From contig NZ_RQYN01000007.1 of the NCBI RefSeq assembly GCF_003860135.1, forward strand, positions 1 to 64,000: DNA of 64,000 bases, written 5' to 3'. The DNA comes from Tannerella forsythia. Lineage in GTDB: Bacteria; Bacteroidota; Bacteroidia; Bacteroidales; Tannerellaceae. Below the pieces are notes generated by a model. It had not been told where the DNA came from, ran no database searches, and saw only the letters and a list, made by a program, of their open reading frames with translations. Positions 1 to 8,316 of this stretch are shown piece by piece (positions within the stretch are counted from its first letter, which is position 1; each line of letters starts with the position of its first letter). The position numbers and the translations under genes are program-made.

Positions 1-183
1 TGTTGTACAACAACAGGGTCAAACATGCTGTTTAAGGGTCGTTGTTGTACAACAACGGGGCAAAACATGCTGTTTAAGGGTCATTGTTGTACAACAACAG
101 GACAAAACATGCTGTTTAAGGGTCGTTGTTGTACAACAACGAGGCAAAACATGCTGTTTTAATATCATTGTTGTACAACAACG
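1..183. repeat. Tandem array of 42-bp palindromic units (type 1), cut by the window edge
   Basis: Five units in exact 42-base register carry the 16-bp perfect palindrome GTTGTTGTACAACAAC (first base A in some) at 41, 83, 125 and 167, with a cut copy at 1. Between palindromes each unit has a conserved core, CAAAACATGCTGTTTAA, itself an imperfect inverted repeat. The whole unit is conserved, with no unique spacers, so it is not CRISPR. It lies downstream of the GHL10 gene that ends at 252, and its left end is outside the window. Confidence 0.9.
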
Positions 184-225
184 AGCAAAAACAGCTGTTT
201 GAACGCCGGATACTCAGTTTCCGGC
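184..225. repeat. Single type 2 palindromic unit joined to the type 1 array
   Basis: Directly after the last type 1 palindrome comes a unit with the perfect 12-bp palindrome AAACAGCTGTTT and then the hairpin CCGGATACTCAGTTTCCGG. The same unit is repeated six times at 32855-33093. It shares the GCAAAA..GCTGTTT core with type 1 but has a different second module, so the two types look like modular variants of one element. Confidence 0.85.
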
Positions 226-251
226 GACAGGATGTACGCCTTACCCGCGGT

Positions 252-1604
252 TTATTTCGCGTCGGCAGGCAGGGCGCCGCCTTCGCGCATGCCTTTCTCT
301 ACAGCGTCCCACATGTCTTTGTGAATAATGTGGACGATATCGAACACCATCAGTCCGTCCGACTTGGCGAGGTTCATCTTGATCGATTCGGTCAGTCCTT
401 CGGGATTTTCATAAAATTGATCGACCAGAATACCGCCCAGAAATTTGTTTTCGCCAAGCACGCGGCGCAAGTTCTCGCACGAGCCTTCCACGCAGTACCA
501 GATGTTTCGCTGCGCCTGCATGTCGGTTTCGTTCTGCACCACTTTGTCTTCGGCCATATAGGCTTCTTTGGTGATGCTCGTGTAGTAGTTGCCCACCATG
601 TACAGGTCGATCAGTTCGGCATACCCTGTCTTTTGATACGTCGGCGAAGCCCAGTCGAATTCCTTCGACGGATCGTACTCCTTGCTCGCGAAATTCACGC
701 CTACTTCGTAATACGACGGATACCACGCGCCGGTATAAGTACCGAAGCTCAACGCCGGATTCACGGCTTTGACCTCGTTACGCGCTTTCTCCATAAAATC
801 GCGGATGTTCATCGCCCGCCATTCGAGCCATTGCAGGTAATGCTTGCCTTTTTCGGGGTAGTACGCTCCTTTATCGTCCTTCTTCCATTCATAGACGTCT
901 TCGGGGAATCGTTCGACTTTTGCGCCCAGATATTCCTCGAACTTCGCGCGCGACAGCTCGGAGAAATCGGCCATAAAACCGTCGTAACGCACACGGTCGA
1001 GGATGATACCGTCGAGCGACGAGTACTTCTGTACCACTTCGCGGAAAATATTCAGAATATACTCCTGATATTCGGGAATGATCGGGTTCACCATCGCCGA
1101 ATATTTTTTCGGAACCGACATGATGGGCACCAATCCCTGATCGGGAGTATAAGCGATCGTTGCCCACTCGGGGTGCTCGCCGAATACGACGCCGGAATTT
1201 TTGTAGTTATGCCCGGCCACGAACGTATTCAACGCCGCGTGAATTTTCAATCCGTTGGCGTGAGCCCGTTCGATGAAATAGCCGAGGAAATCGAACGATT
1301 CGTCCCGTTTCACGCCTTCCCACTCTTCGAGGAACGGCGCGTAAGCGCTGCGATACAGCACATGTCCCGAGATAGGACGTACATCGACTACGGCGTCGGT
1401 GAACCCGAGCGATTGAATCTTTGCCAGATAAAAATCGATCGAATCTTTGTGGTTGAAGCGCTCGAAATTGGCCGTGGCATCGAACCACATCAGTTTAGGA
1501 GTCTCCGTTTTCACTTCCGTTTCCGTATTCGCCTGCTTCGTTTGACATCCCACGGCGAACAGCGCGCATAAAATCGCGCAAATCATTGTTGCTTTTTTCT
1601 TCAT
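252..1604 (-). CDS. GHL10-type glycoside hydrolase-like lipoprotein
   Basis: A 450-residue lipoprotein: the signal peptide ends in a lipobox (FAVGC, Cys about residue 20). The rest resembles the glycosyl-hydrolase-like GHL10/DUF187 family of TIM-barrel proteins. Typical stretches are MWFDATANF near the start of the barrel, TDAVVDVRP, LKIHAALNTF and DGIILDRVRYDG; acidic residues in the last are candidate catalytic or binding positions. It is a diverged paralog of the gene at 3421-4815 and lies 4 bases after the metallophosphatase, so it is probably the last gene of the SusCD locus. The substrate cannot be told from sequence; surface or periplasmic glycan processing is inferred from the locus. 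Confidence 0.82.
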   Translation of the reverse strand: MKKKATMICAILCALFAVGCQTKQANTETEVKTETPKLMWFDATANFERFNHKDSIDFYLAKIQSLGFTDAVVDVRPISGHVLYRSAYAPFLEEWEGVKRDESFDFLGYFIERAHANGLKIHAALNTFVAGHNYKNSGVVFGEHPEWATIAYTPDQGLVPIMSVPKKYSAMVNPIIPEYQEYILNIFREVVQKYSSLDGIILDRVRYDGFMADFSELSRAKFEEYLGAKVERFPEDVYEWKKDDKGAYYPEKGKHYLQWLEWRAMNIRDFMEKARNEVKAVNPALSFGTYTGAWYPSYYEVGVNFASKEYDPSKEFDWASPTYQKTGYAELIDLYMVGNYYTSITKEAYMAEDKVVQNETDMQAQRNIWYCVEGSCENLRRVLGENKFLGGILVDQFYENPEGLTESIKMNLAKSDGLMVFDIVHIIHKDMWDAVEKGMREGGALPADAK

Positions 1605-1608
1605 TTGT

Positions 1609-3069
1609 TTACTTGTTTTTTGTTGGTTGTATACTTGTTTTATATTGGTTTCCGAATCGGTCGGTAGCTACGATTTCGACGGTCGATTGCCGCGAGGCGG
1701 GCGTCGCCCGAAACATGTGCGTCGTTTTAATCGGTGCAATCCATTTAAACCTCAGCCGGTCTTTGTCGGCACACATGGTCACGACTTCGGGATCGATGCC
1801 GTCGAAACGGGTCATCTCGCCCTGAAGGCGTCCGTCCTCGTACCATTCGACCTTCCAACCGGCATCCCAGTTCCAGATATTCACCGTCACGTCGTCGGGA
1901 AATTCCTTGTTCGCTCCGGCGGGATAGCCACGCATCTGATGATCGCGCGGGTGACCGGCACTCTTGAAATACCACGTTACGCGGTCGCCGTCGATCTCGT
2001 ACACCCCGTAGCCGAGCGGCGTACCGTCGAGGCAATACGCTCCCTGCCACCACGTGCCGCAGATGGCCGCCGTGTTATGTTCGTACAGTCGCGGCGAGTG
2101 TACGATATTCTTATTGTAGTGCATGTGTCCGGTCAGGATATGCGCCTGATAGGGTTTCAAGAGTTCGAACAGTCCCTGCGCGTTGATCGTTTGCCCGCCC
2201 ATCTGCTCGTTCGAATACGTGAAAGGTTCGGACTTCTCGGCCAATCGCGCCGGAATATGCATCGCCACGAAGACGGTACTTCCCGCAGGTACATGCGACA
2301 AGTCCTGCTCCAACCAGCGAAACATTTTTTCGGTGATATAGCCCATGTAGAAATAATCGCGGCCGATGTAAAACACATTGTCGAGTACGATGTAATGTAC
2401 TTTGCCGCGGTTGAACGAATAGTAGGCCGGCCCGAAATGACGGGTGTACGTAGCCGTCGAAAGTTCGTCGGTGCGCCCGCCGTAACGCATGTCGTGATTA
2501 CCGAGCACGCGGTAGAACGGTACGCCCGTCCGGCTCAGTTCGTCGATGTAACGGTTATAAAGCTCCGGTTTGTCGCCCACGAGATCGCCGCAATCGATGC
2601 CGAATACATCGCCCTGCGTGTACGCGTCGACGGTTTGCCGGCAATCGGCGACAATATCGACGTATGCTTCAAAATTTTCTTCGCTGAAAAACTGCGGATC
2701 GGCATGCACGACGAGCAAATGACGCTGATCATCCTTCGGATTCCGACGGAGGGAAAAGTCATGCTGTTGCGGTTTCGCGCGGTCGATCGCCCGATAGAAC
2801 CGCGGAATGCCCGCACTGTCGGGTGGCAGATACCCCGCCGGTGTCGATACATAGACGAACTCGGCTGTCGGATCGGTCGCGGGCAACGCGTAACGCCCTT
2901 CGCGATCGGTCGTCACACACGTTTGTCCGTCGGTAACAACCACGCCCGATATTCCTTTTCCTTCACACGTCACACGGCCTTCGACGGCCGTCTGCGCCGA
3001 GGCTTCCGGAGCGTTCCATCCTCCGCCAAACACGACGCACCCTAATACATACACAAAAAATCGTTTCAT
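1609..3069 (-). CDS. Exported calcineurin-like metallophosphoesterase, three-domain type
   Basis: A 486-residue exported protein. I start at the Met at 3069 (MKRFFVYVLG) because a signal peptide ending near EASAQ follows; the open frame extends to 3180 without coding character. Order of domains: a carboxypeptidase-regulatory-like N-terminal domain (about residues 27-90, VEGRVTCEGKGISGVVV), the phosphoesterase core (about 115-335; HADPQ, DCGDLVGD, LGNHDM, MHIP, TGHMHYN) and a C-terminal beta domain. The metal-binding Asp, Asn and His motifs are present, with DPQ in place of the usual DxH. It sits between two GHL10 genes, suggesting removal of phosphate or a phosphodiester from the same glycan. 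That role is inference. Confidence 0.85.
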   Translation of the reverse strand: MKRFFVYVLGCVVFGGGWNAPEASAQTAVEGRVTCEGKGISGVVVTDGQTCVTTDREGRYALPATDPTAEFVYVSTPAGYLPPDSAGIPRFYRAIDRAKPQQHDFSLRRNPKDDQRHLLVVHADPQFFSEENFEAYVDIVADCRQTVDAYTQGDVFGIDCGDLVGDKPELYNRYIDELSRTGVPFYRVLGNHDMRYGGRTDELSTATYTRHFGPAYYSFNRGKVHYIVLDNVFYIGRDYFYMGYITEKMFRWLEQDLSHVPAGSTVFVAMHIPARLAEKSEPFTYSNEQMGGQTINAQGLFELLKPYQAHILTGHMHYNKNIVHSPRLYEHNTAAICGTWWQGAYCLDGTPLGYGVYEIDGDRVTWYFKSAGHPRDHQMRGYPAGANKEFPDDVTVNIWNWDAGWKVEWYEDGRLQGEMTRFDGIDPEVVTMCADKDRLRFKWIAPIKTTHMFRATPASRQSTVEIVATDRFGNQYKTSIQPTKNK

Positions 3070-3150
3070 ACGTTTCTTTTTTTCTTGATTTGTCCTATAC
3101 ATTATATATATGTTATATCTTCTCGTATGGTCCCGGCCGATCATAACGGG

Positions 3151-3185
3151 AGGCTGTGCCAAAAAGTATCTTTCCGACACAGCCT
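3151..3185. terminator. Hairpin between GHL10 and metallophosphatase genes
   Basis: An 8-bp perfect stem, AGGCTGTG at 3151-3158 and CACAGCCT at 3178-3185, with a 19-base loop. No clear T run follows on the minus strand, so it may be a processing or attenuation hairpin rather than a full terminator. The CTGTGTC..GACACAG flavour resembles the hairpins at 4954 and 17831. Confidence 0.5.
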
Positions 3186-3229
3186 CTCTCTTTTCTCAAG
3201 CCGCTATCCGTCAGCGTTACCGTACATTT

Positions 3230-3418
3230 TTATTGCAGCGTTACCTTCCAGAGCATCACTCCGCCGTTCGTGCAGAGGAACGCGACATGGGCCGACTGAC
3301 CGTCAGGAGCGACACGTACTTTCACCTCCCCCGTCACGTTTCCGTTATTACCAAGCGCCTTGTCCATCGGAAACTCCAGCCACCCATTCCACTTGCGCGT
3401 ATGAATGAGACTGTTTTC
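3230..3418 (-). pseudogene. Orphan C-terminal coding fragment after the GHL10 gene
   Basis: Downstream of the GHL10 stop codon, in another frame, about 62 codons stay open to a TAA at 3230-3232. The translation looks protein-like (HTRKWNGWLEFP, GEVKVRVAPDG, AFLCTNGGVMLWKV) with an amphipathic beta-strand pattern. No start fits; the first Met in frame leaves 45 residues. The paralog at 252 ends without such a tail. It may be the end of a deleted gene, or a C-terminal domain cut off by a frameshift near the GHL10 stop. I do not recognise the family. Confidence 0.5.
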
Positions 3419-3420
3419 TA

Positions 3421-4815
3421 CTACTTACCGGTGCTACCCATCGCCAGCCGGATACCTTCTTGGGCATAGCTCCACTGGTTGGCCAGTTTCAGATGGATCA
3501 TATCGAAAAGGAAATATCCGTCGCAAGCGTCCATACAGGCTTTTACGGATTTCACAATGGCCTCGTTTTCCTGCGCGGGGGTAGCTGTATTTTTCAGGTC
3601 CCAGTTACCCACATCAGGACCTCCGGCCACCATCGGACAATCCTTTCGGATTTTCTCTTTCGCCAAACGGCAAAATCCTTCCATCGTCCACTCCGTACTT
3701 CCGTACACCTTGAGCGGCGAGGCGTAAGCTCCGATCAACATCTGATCCATCAAGTCGGCATACCCGTACTTGCGGTATTCGGCCGAAGCCCAACGGTAAT
3801 CGGAAGCGGAATATTTCTTGCTTGCCCAGTTGACGCCCACTTCGTAATAAATGGAGTACCAACCGCCGACATACACGCCAAATTTCACCTTCGGGTTCGT
3901 ATCTTTAACCGATTTACGGGCTTTCGCCATAAAATCATGCATCACTTTAGCCCGGAATTCAAGCCATTTCTTAAAATAAGGAGGATAAGACGTCATCTTG
4001 TTTATATCGGCCATCGTCGCGCCTTTAGGCAAAATATCGTCGGGGAAATTGTTGACTTGCTTTCCGATATAAGCTTCGAATTGTTTGCGCGTCAGGTCGG
4101 AGAAATCGGACTGAATGCCGTCGAAGCGTCCTCTGTCAAGAAAAATCCCGTCCAAATCGTATCGAGCGAGGTCTTTCAGCAATGCGCACAAGTAGTCTTG
4201 TACTTCCGGATTTACCGGATTAAAGAATTTGGTGTTTCGCTGACCGTTACTCAGCGTATTCGTAATACCGGACGCGAGATTTTCGGAGGTCGCCCAGTTC
4301 TTTTTCGACGCATCGCGAAAGAGGATGCCTTCCGCTCCGAGCGAAGTGCTGTTGCCTCCGGTCATCGTGTTAAATCCGGCATGTACCTTTAAGCCCAGCC
4401 GATGCCCTTCATCGATAAAAGCCTGAAGATAGTCCCACGTTGCCTTCCGTTCGATTTTCGTATACGTACCTTTTACCCAAGCTCCCAGCCAGCTAACCGG
4501 TTTGGATCCGGGAACGGAAGAGCGATAGAGAAGGTCTCCGTTGGTCGGACGCACATCCACGACCACATCGGTAAAACCGGCCTCTTTGGCGAGCGCGAGA
4601 TCACGAGCGATATTTTCCTTGCTGTCGGCAAAATCGGGAAAATTGGCAGCCGCATCGATCCAGATAAATCGAGGTTTCTTCGAAGCCGGCGTCGTAACAT
4701 CAGGCGTATCCGGTTCTTTCGGCCATTCCCAGGGCAGTTCTTTCTTTTCTTCTCCACAGGCGGAAAGAAGCGCCAAAATAAGCAGTAATAAATAAGCGTA
4801 TGGATATTTCATCAT
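3421..4815 (-). CDS. GHL10-type glycoside hydrolase-like lipoprotein, second paralog
   Basis: A 464-residue lipoprotein (lipobox LLSAC, Cys about residue 20), followed by a Pro/Glu/Thr-rich linker (WEWPKEPDTPDVTTP) and a GHL10-like barrel. Matching blocks to the 252-1604 paralog include FIWIDAAANF, TDVVVDVRPTNG, LKVHAGFNTM, DGIFLDRGRFDG and YYEVGVNWASK. The two are clearly homologous but far from identical, so this is an old duplication or separate recruitment. It is preceded by a 196-base gap with hairpins, so it may be a second transcription unit or depend on read-through from the SusCD genes. Substrate unknown. Confidence 0.82.
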   Translation of the reverse strand: MMKYPYAYLLLLILALLSACGEEKKELPWEWPKEPDTPDVTTPASKKPRFIWIDAAANFPDFADSKENIARDLALAKEAGFTDVVVDVRPTNGDLLYRSSVPGSKPVSWLGAWVKGTYTKIERKATWDYLQAFIDEGHRLGLKVHAGFNTMTGGNSTSLGAEGILFRDASKKNWATSENLASGITNTLSNGQRNTKFFNPVNPEVQDYLCALLKDLARYDLDGIFLDRGRFDGIQSDFSDLTRKQFEAYIGKQVNNFPDDILPKGATMADINKMTSYPPYFKKWLEFRAKVMHDFMAKARKSVKDTNPKVKFGVYVGGWYSIYYEVGVNWASKKYSASDYRWASAEYRKYGYADLMDQMLIGAYASPLKVYGSTEWTMEGFCRLAKEKIRKDCPMVAGGPDVGNWDLKNTATPAQENEAIVKSVKACMDACDGYFLFDMIHLKLANQWSYAQEGIRLAMGSTGK

Positions 4816-4866
4816 AAAACATAAAAAAACGATGTGTCATAACGGGCGAATAGCGTCGTTGCTTGC

Positions 4867-4932
4867 GGAATGCGAACTCGGTCACATACCTCTTAGTATG
4901 CTCCCTCGCCCTCATCCTTAGCGCCTCGCATT
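4867..4932. other. Structured intergenic element with nested inverted repeats
   Basis: AATGCGA (4869-4875) pairs with TCGCATT (4926-4932) and encloses a small hairpin, CATAC-ctctta-GTATG (4885-4900). The element lies between the surface lipoprotein gene and the GHL10 gene, before a second hairpin at 4954. It could be an mRNA-processing element or a short dispersed repeat; nothing codes here. Confidence 0.4.
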
Positions 4933-4953
4933 TCACCCATTCTTACACATCTA

Positions 4954-4994
4954 AAGAGGGTGTGCCCAAACATTGCGTTTTGACACATCCTCTT
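4954..4994 (-). terminator. Terminator hairpin after the SusC-SusD-lipoprotein genes
   Basis: An 11-bp stem with one G-U pair, AAGAGGGTGTG (4954-4964) against CACATCCTCTT (4984-4994). It lies 17 bases downstream of the lipoprotein stop codon at 5012. Its arms match those of the strong terminator at 17831 almost base for base. The T run on the minus side is short, so termination may be partial. Confidence 0.6.
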
Positions 4995-5011
4995 GTATAA
5001 ACAATTTATAA

Positions 5012-6643
5012 TTACATCAGTTTACTTACATCGATACAATCGAACTCATAAGCGTCTACCCCTCCATTCGTACCGAAGAGATACAACACCATTTTCAATC
5101 CGTCGGCAGAAACTTTCAAATGAATATCTGCCGTTGAGTTTGCGTTGTTGTCGGTCGGTAACGAAGGCGATTTATATACGAGGGCATTATCCCCTCCGAT
5201 GCTCGAAGGAACGGTAACATCGAAAATGAAACCGGTTGCGTTCGCTGCATAGAATTGACTGCCTAAAGCAAGATACGTAGCTCCGTTAAATACGGCTAAA
5301 TCGAGCGCATGGTTCACATGCTTATCCAGACCCAGACCGGTTAAGTTCGCTCCGGCATTCAACGTTCCGTCCGCATTGAAGAACCCGACGGCATTCACAG
5401 GACCGTAACCGGCAATAAATAAGCCTTTGTTCAAATCTTTCTCCGTAGTGGCCGCATCGGCGACAAAGTTCCATTTAATCTTCGTCTCATCGGCCGTGTA
5501 TATCTGCGGCTCCTGCGACTGCAATACGCCACCGGTTACCGTCCAGTAAAGAATCTTGCTCGACTTATCGGAAGGAGCGAAAATAATCGCATCTCCGTCC
5601 AGACTTCCGGAAACAGACATCCTACGTCCCGATACGGGTGCGTTCTTGAATTCGATATACTTCTCCGGGTTGGCGGTATCTTTTATTCTGTAGATCGTCA
5701 ATGTCCCTCCGGCTTTGTTGTTGTAATTCGAAATAAGCAAATTATCGTTATCATCATTTGTGATAAAGAAGTTGCCCAAGCTGGATTTGAATGGCAACGA
5801 AATAGCACCCACCTTTTTACCCGTAAAACGATCGATATATGTCAAATCAGTGTTTCGCGTATTGATAAACACATATTTGGAAGATACGGCGATACCGGTA
5901 CTCCAGTGATTGCCTTGATTAATTCCGATATCGGACAGACGAACACTGAACAGTTGCTTGGCGCTTTCTTTACGCAATCCGTACGGTATTTTATCGGGAA
6001 TAATGACCTGAACCGTATATTTCTGTATTGATCCATCGTGGGCCGTTACCGTATATTCCACCGGCTTACTGAAATCCTGCGGTAACGAGGGATCGGGAGA
6101 AACCGAAGCATGAGCCGATGTCTTGATGGTCGGCACCATATTCGAAAGATCCAATCCTCCGGAAATAAGTCCGATCATTTTCTTATCTTCGAAAATAATT
6201 CCCTGTATTCCTTTGGGAAGCGAAAACTCGGTAATCATTTTCTTGGAGCTCTTCCGACGTTCTCCTTTGACCGTCAGTTTCGATTTCGACCCGTTCGGCG
6301 AAGTAACGGTAATCTGATGTTCCTTCGTCAAATCAAAGATACCACCTAATCCCGGTTCTACCGTAACATTATTCGGTAAAGAAGCATACAACTTCATCTT
6401 CGTCAGATCCGTCTCGTTGTTACTGTCTTCGGGATAGAACCAGGGAACAACAAAGGTCAACACATCTCCGTCTTTATAAGGAGCAGCTTTCTCGGGATAA
6501 AAGTCTCCCGACCCATCGGAGAATTTAACATTAAATCCGTGTGCTCCGGCCGAAGATTCATCCATCACCAACTCCTCGGGAGTTTGGCAGCCTGTTAATG
6601 ATAAGGCTATGCTGCACAATATGCTAAAATAAATATTTTTCAT
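5012..6643 (-). CDS. SusCD-associated surface lipoprotein, DUF5018-like
   Basis: A 543-residue lipoprotein (MKNIYFS start, lipobox SLTGC). The frame extends to 6667, overlapping the susD stop, but the Met at 6643 gives the normal signal peptide. The N-terminal half has repeated beta-sandwich-like modules (TVTSPNGSKSKLTVKG, YTVTAHDGSIQKYTVQV), each ending in a YTV strand. The C-terminal half has propeller-like strands (YVFINTRNTDLTYIDRFTGK, LLISNYNN). Architecture and position after susC-susD fit the DUF5018/DUF4623 lipoproteins of Bacteroidales; I give the family from memory of pattern, not a search. Likely a cell-surface glycan-binding protein. Confidence 0.75.
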   Translation of the reverse strand: MKNIYFSILCSIALSLTGCQTPEELVMDESSAGAHGFNVKFSDGSGDFYPEKAAPYKDGDVLTFVVPWFYPEDSNNETDLTKMKLYASLPNNVTVEPGLGGIFDLTKEHQITVTSPNGSKSKLTVKGERRKSSKKMITEFSLPKGIQGIIFEDKKMIGLISGGLDLSNMVPTIKTSAHASVSPDPSLPQDFSKPVEYTVTAHDGSIQKYTVQVIIPDKIPYGLRKESAKQLFSVRLSDIGINQGNHWSTGIAVSSKYVFINTRNTDLTYIDRFTGKKVGAISLPFKSSLGNFFITNDDNDNLLISNYNNKAGGTLTIYRIKDTANPEKYIEFKNAPVSGRRMSVSGSLDGDAIIFAPSDKSSKILYWTVTGGVLQSQEPQIYTADETKIKWNFVADAATTEKDLNKGLFIAGYGPVNAVGFFNADGTLNAGANLTGLGLDKHVNHALDLAVFNGATYLALGSQFYAANATGFIFDVTVPSSIGGDNALVYKSPSLPTDNNANSTADIHLKVSADGLKMVLYLFGTNGGVDAYEFDCIDVSKLM

Positions 6644-6657
6644 CTTTCTTTCTGTTT

Positions 6658-8304
6658 TTATTTCCATTCATCTAATTGCTGAATAGCCGAATTGTTGGCA
6701 AGTTCGGCAGAAGGTATAGGAAACGACTTTTGAAGTCTTTCGGTATATTTTCTTACCTGATCGTCTACAACCACATATTGATAGCTAAACGAATTTCCGT
6801 TTTTTTCTATTTTCAACCCATGAAAACGCACGTTGTTAAGCTCCGTCATGGCTCTGTTCCACCGGCGAAGATCCCAATAATATTGTCCTTCAAAAGCCAA
6901 TTCTACTTTTCGTTCATGACGTACAGCCTGCATTAAGGCATCGCCTGTTTTGGCGCTCCAAGGCAAATTGACACGTTTCCTTACGGCGGTAAGCGCCTGA
7001 TTGGCCGTTGCCGCATCTTTCAATTCGGCCGAAGCTTCGGCTAAGTTCAAATACACTTCGGCCAGACGAATTTCGATCCAGGGTTGTGTGCTGAGATTTT
7101 TTTCCACATCCGTATTCTTTTCATCCAAATTCTTTCTCAAGAAATATCCGGTAACGGTATGTCCGTTCGACGCCGAAGCAGAACCATAGTCCTGAAAGCC
7201 ATCGGCACCTCCCACAAAGGCTTCCACTTTGCGTCCTTTCCAAGATGCGCCATTGTAGAGTATGGAAGCTTTGAAACGAGGCTCCAGAAGTTCGTACGGA
7301 GGTGTTTCGGTTGTTTTAGAACGCCATTTACTCCAGTCGGGCTTCCCGCCGGTTGCCAATTCGTATTCTTCTACCATTTCCTGAGTCGGCCCCGCCAAAG
7401 CTCCCAGTCCGGCATAATCGCCTCCGGGCACGTAGTTCTTGTCGAAGTTATGCGTCGGGGAAGGGGAAACATAGCGGAAATACAGGATCGCTTCCTTGTT
7501 TCCTTGCTCATAGCTTGCGAAAGCTTTTTGATATTCAGGATTGAGTTCGTACACAAGCCCTCCTTTATCATCTTTCAAATCGATACATTCCTGAGCGGCC
7601 GTTTTAGCCTTATCCCATCGTTGGGCATAAAGCATCACTCTCGATTTGAATGCCAAGGCCATTCCTTTCGTCAGACGTCCCGATTCGGCAGCCGGACGAG
7701 TAACCGGGAGAGAAGCGATGGCTTCATTCAAATCCTTTTCGATGAAATCCCAGCCTTCAGCTTCCGACGCTCTCGGATTGTCTTTATGAGAAGTCGGCTT
7801 ATCTAATAAGATGACGCTCTTATGCCGCTTCATCAATTGAAAATAGATATAAGACCTGAAAAAACGCAACTGCCCTTCAAAATCTTTTTTCTTCTCCTCC
7901 GGAAATTTAGCGAACTCATTTAATCCCAACAATGCCTCATTGACACGACGCACCCTTTCGTAAGCATCGTTCCAAACACCGAGCGAGTTCTGATCAGGCG
8001 TGATGCGTTCGGGATAGTACGCGTAGAGATTAGGCGTACCTACCCCCGCAACATTTCCGGCATATTTGAGTTGGTCTGTAAGACCATCGGTCAGCAGGGT
8101 TGCCCCGAATTGTCCGTTTCCAAAGTTTCCGTAAATGCTTATATAGGTATAAAATCCATTTAAATAAAGGGTTGCATTTTTTTCACTTTCCCACGTGAAC
8201 TTATTCGAATATTTATTGGTAGGCGTAGGATCTAAAAAGTCCTGACAGCCGACAAAAAGAATAAAACCGAATAATAAGATGGTATGATAAAATCTATTTT
8301 TCAT
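6658..8304 (-). CDS. SusD/RagB family outer-membrane nutrient-binding lipoprotein
   Basis: A 548-residue lipoprotein (lipobox ILFVGC) with the SusD signature right after the Cys: QDFLDPTPTNKYS. The helical TPR-like core is recognisable (AYERVRRVNEALLGL, QLRFFRSYIYFQLMKR, EKDLNEAIASLP), as is the C-terminal half typical of RagB/SusD (WIEIRLAEVYLNLAEA, VRHERKVELAFEGQYYWDLRRW). SusD proteins cap the SusC barrel at the cell surface and bind the substrate. It sits 12 bases from susC and abuts the next lipoprotein gene, so the three are co-transcribed. Confidence 0.96.
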   Translation of the reverse strand: MKNRFYHTILLFGFILFVGCQDFLDPTPTNKYSNKFTWESEKNATLYLNGFYTYISIYGNFGNGQFGATLLTDGLTDQLKYAGNVAGVGTPNLYAYYPERITPDQNSLGVWNDAYERVRRVNEALLGLNEFAKFPEEKKKDFEGQLRFFRSYIYFQLMKRHKSVILLDKPTSHKDNPRASEAEGWDFIEKDLNEAIASLPVTRPAAESGRLTKGMALAFKSRVMLYAQRWDKAKTAAQECIDLKDDKGGLVYELNPEYQKAFASYEQGNKEAILYFRYVSPSPTHNFDKNYVPGGDYAGLGALAGPTQEMVEEYELATGGKPDWSKWRSKTTETPPYELLEPRFKASILYNGASWKGRKVEAFVGGADGFQDYGSASASNGHTVTGYFLRKNLDEKNTDVEKNLSTQPWIEIRLAEVYLNLAEASAELKDAATANQALTAVRKRVNLPWSAKTGDALMQAVRHERKVELAFEGQYYWDLRRWNRAMTELNNVRFHGLKIEKNGNSFSYQYVVVDDQVRKYTERLQKSFPIPSAELANNSAIQQLDEWK

Positions 8305-8316
8305 AATTTGCTTATT

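Noticed and set aside
1-225. CRISPR array
   Set aside because: The whole 42-bp unit, including the part that would be spacer, is conserved between copies, and no cas gene is in the window.
126-1571. Long plus-strand open frame of 481 codons
   Set aside because: It is antisense to the GHL10 lipoprotein gene and starts inside the palindromic array; its translation has no domain-like features.
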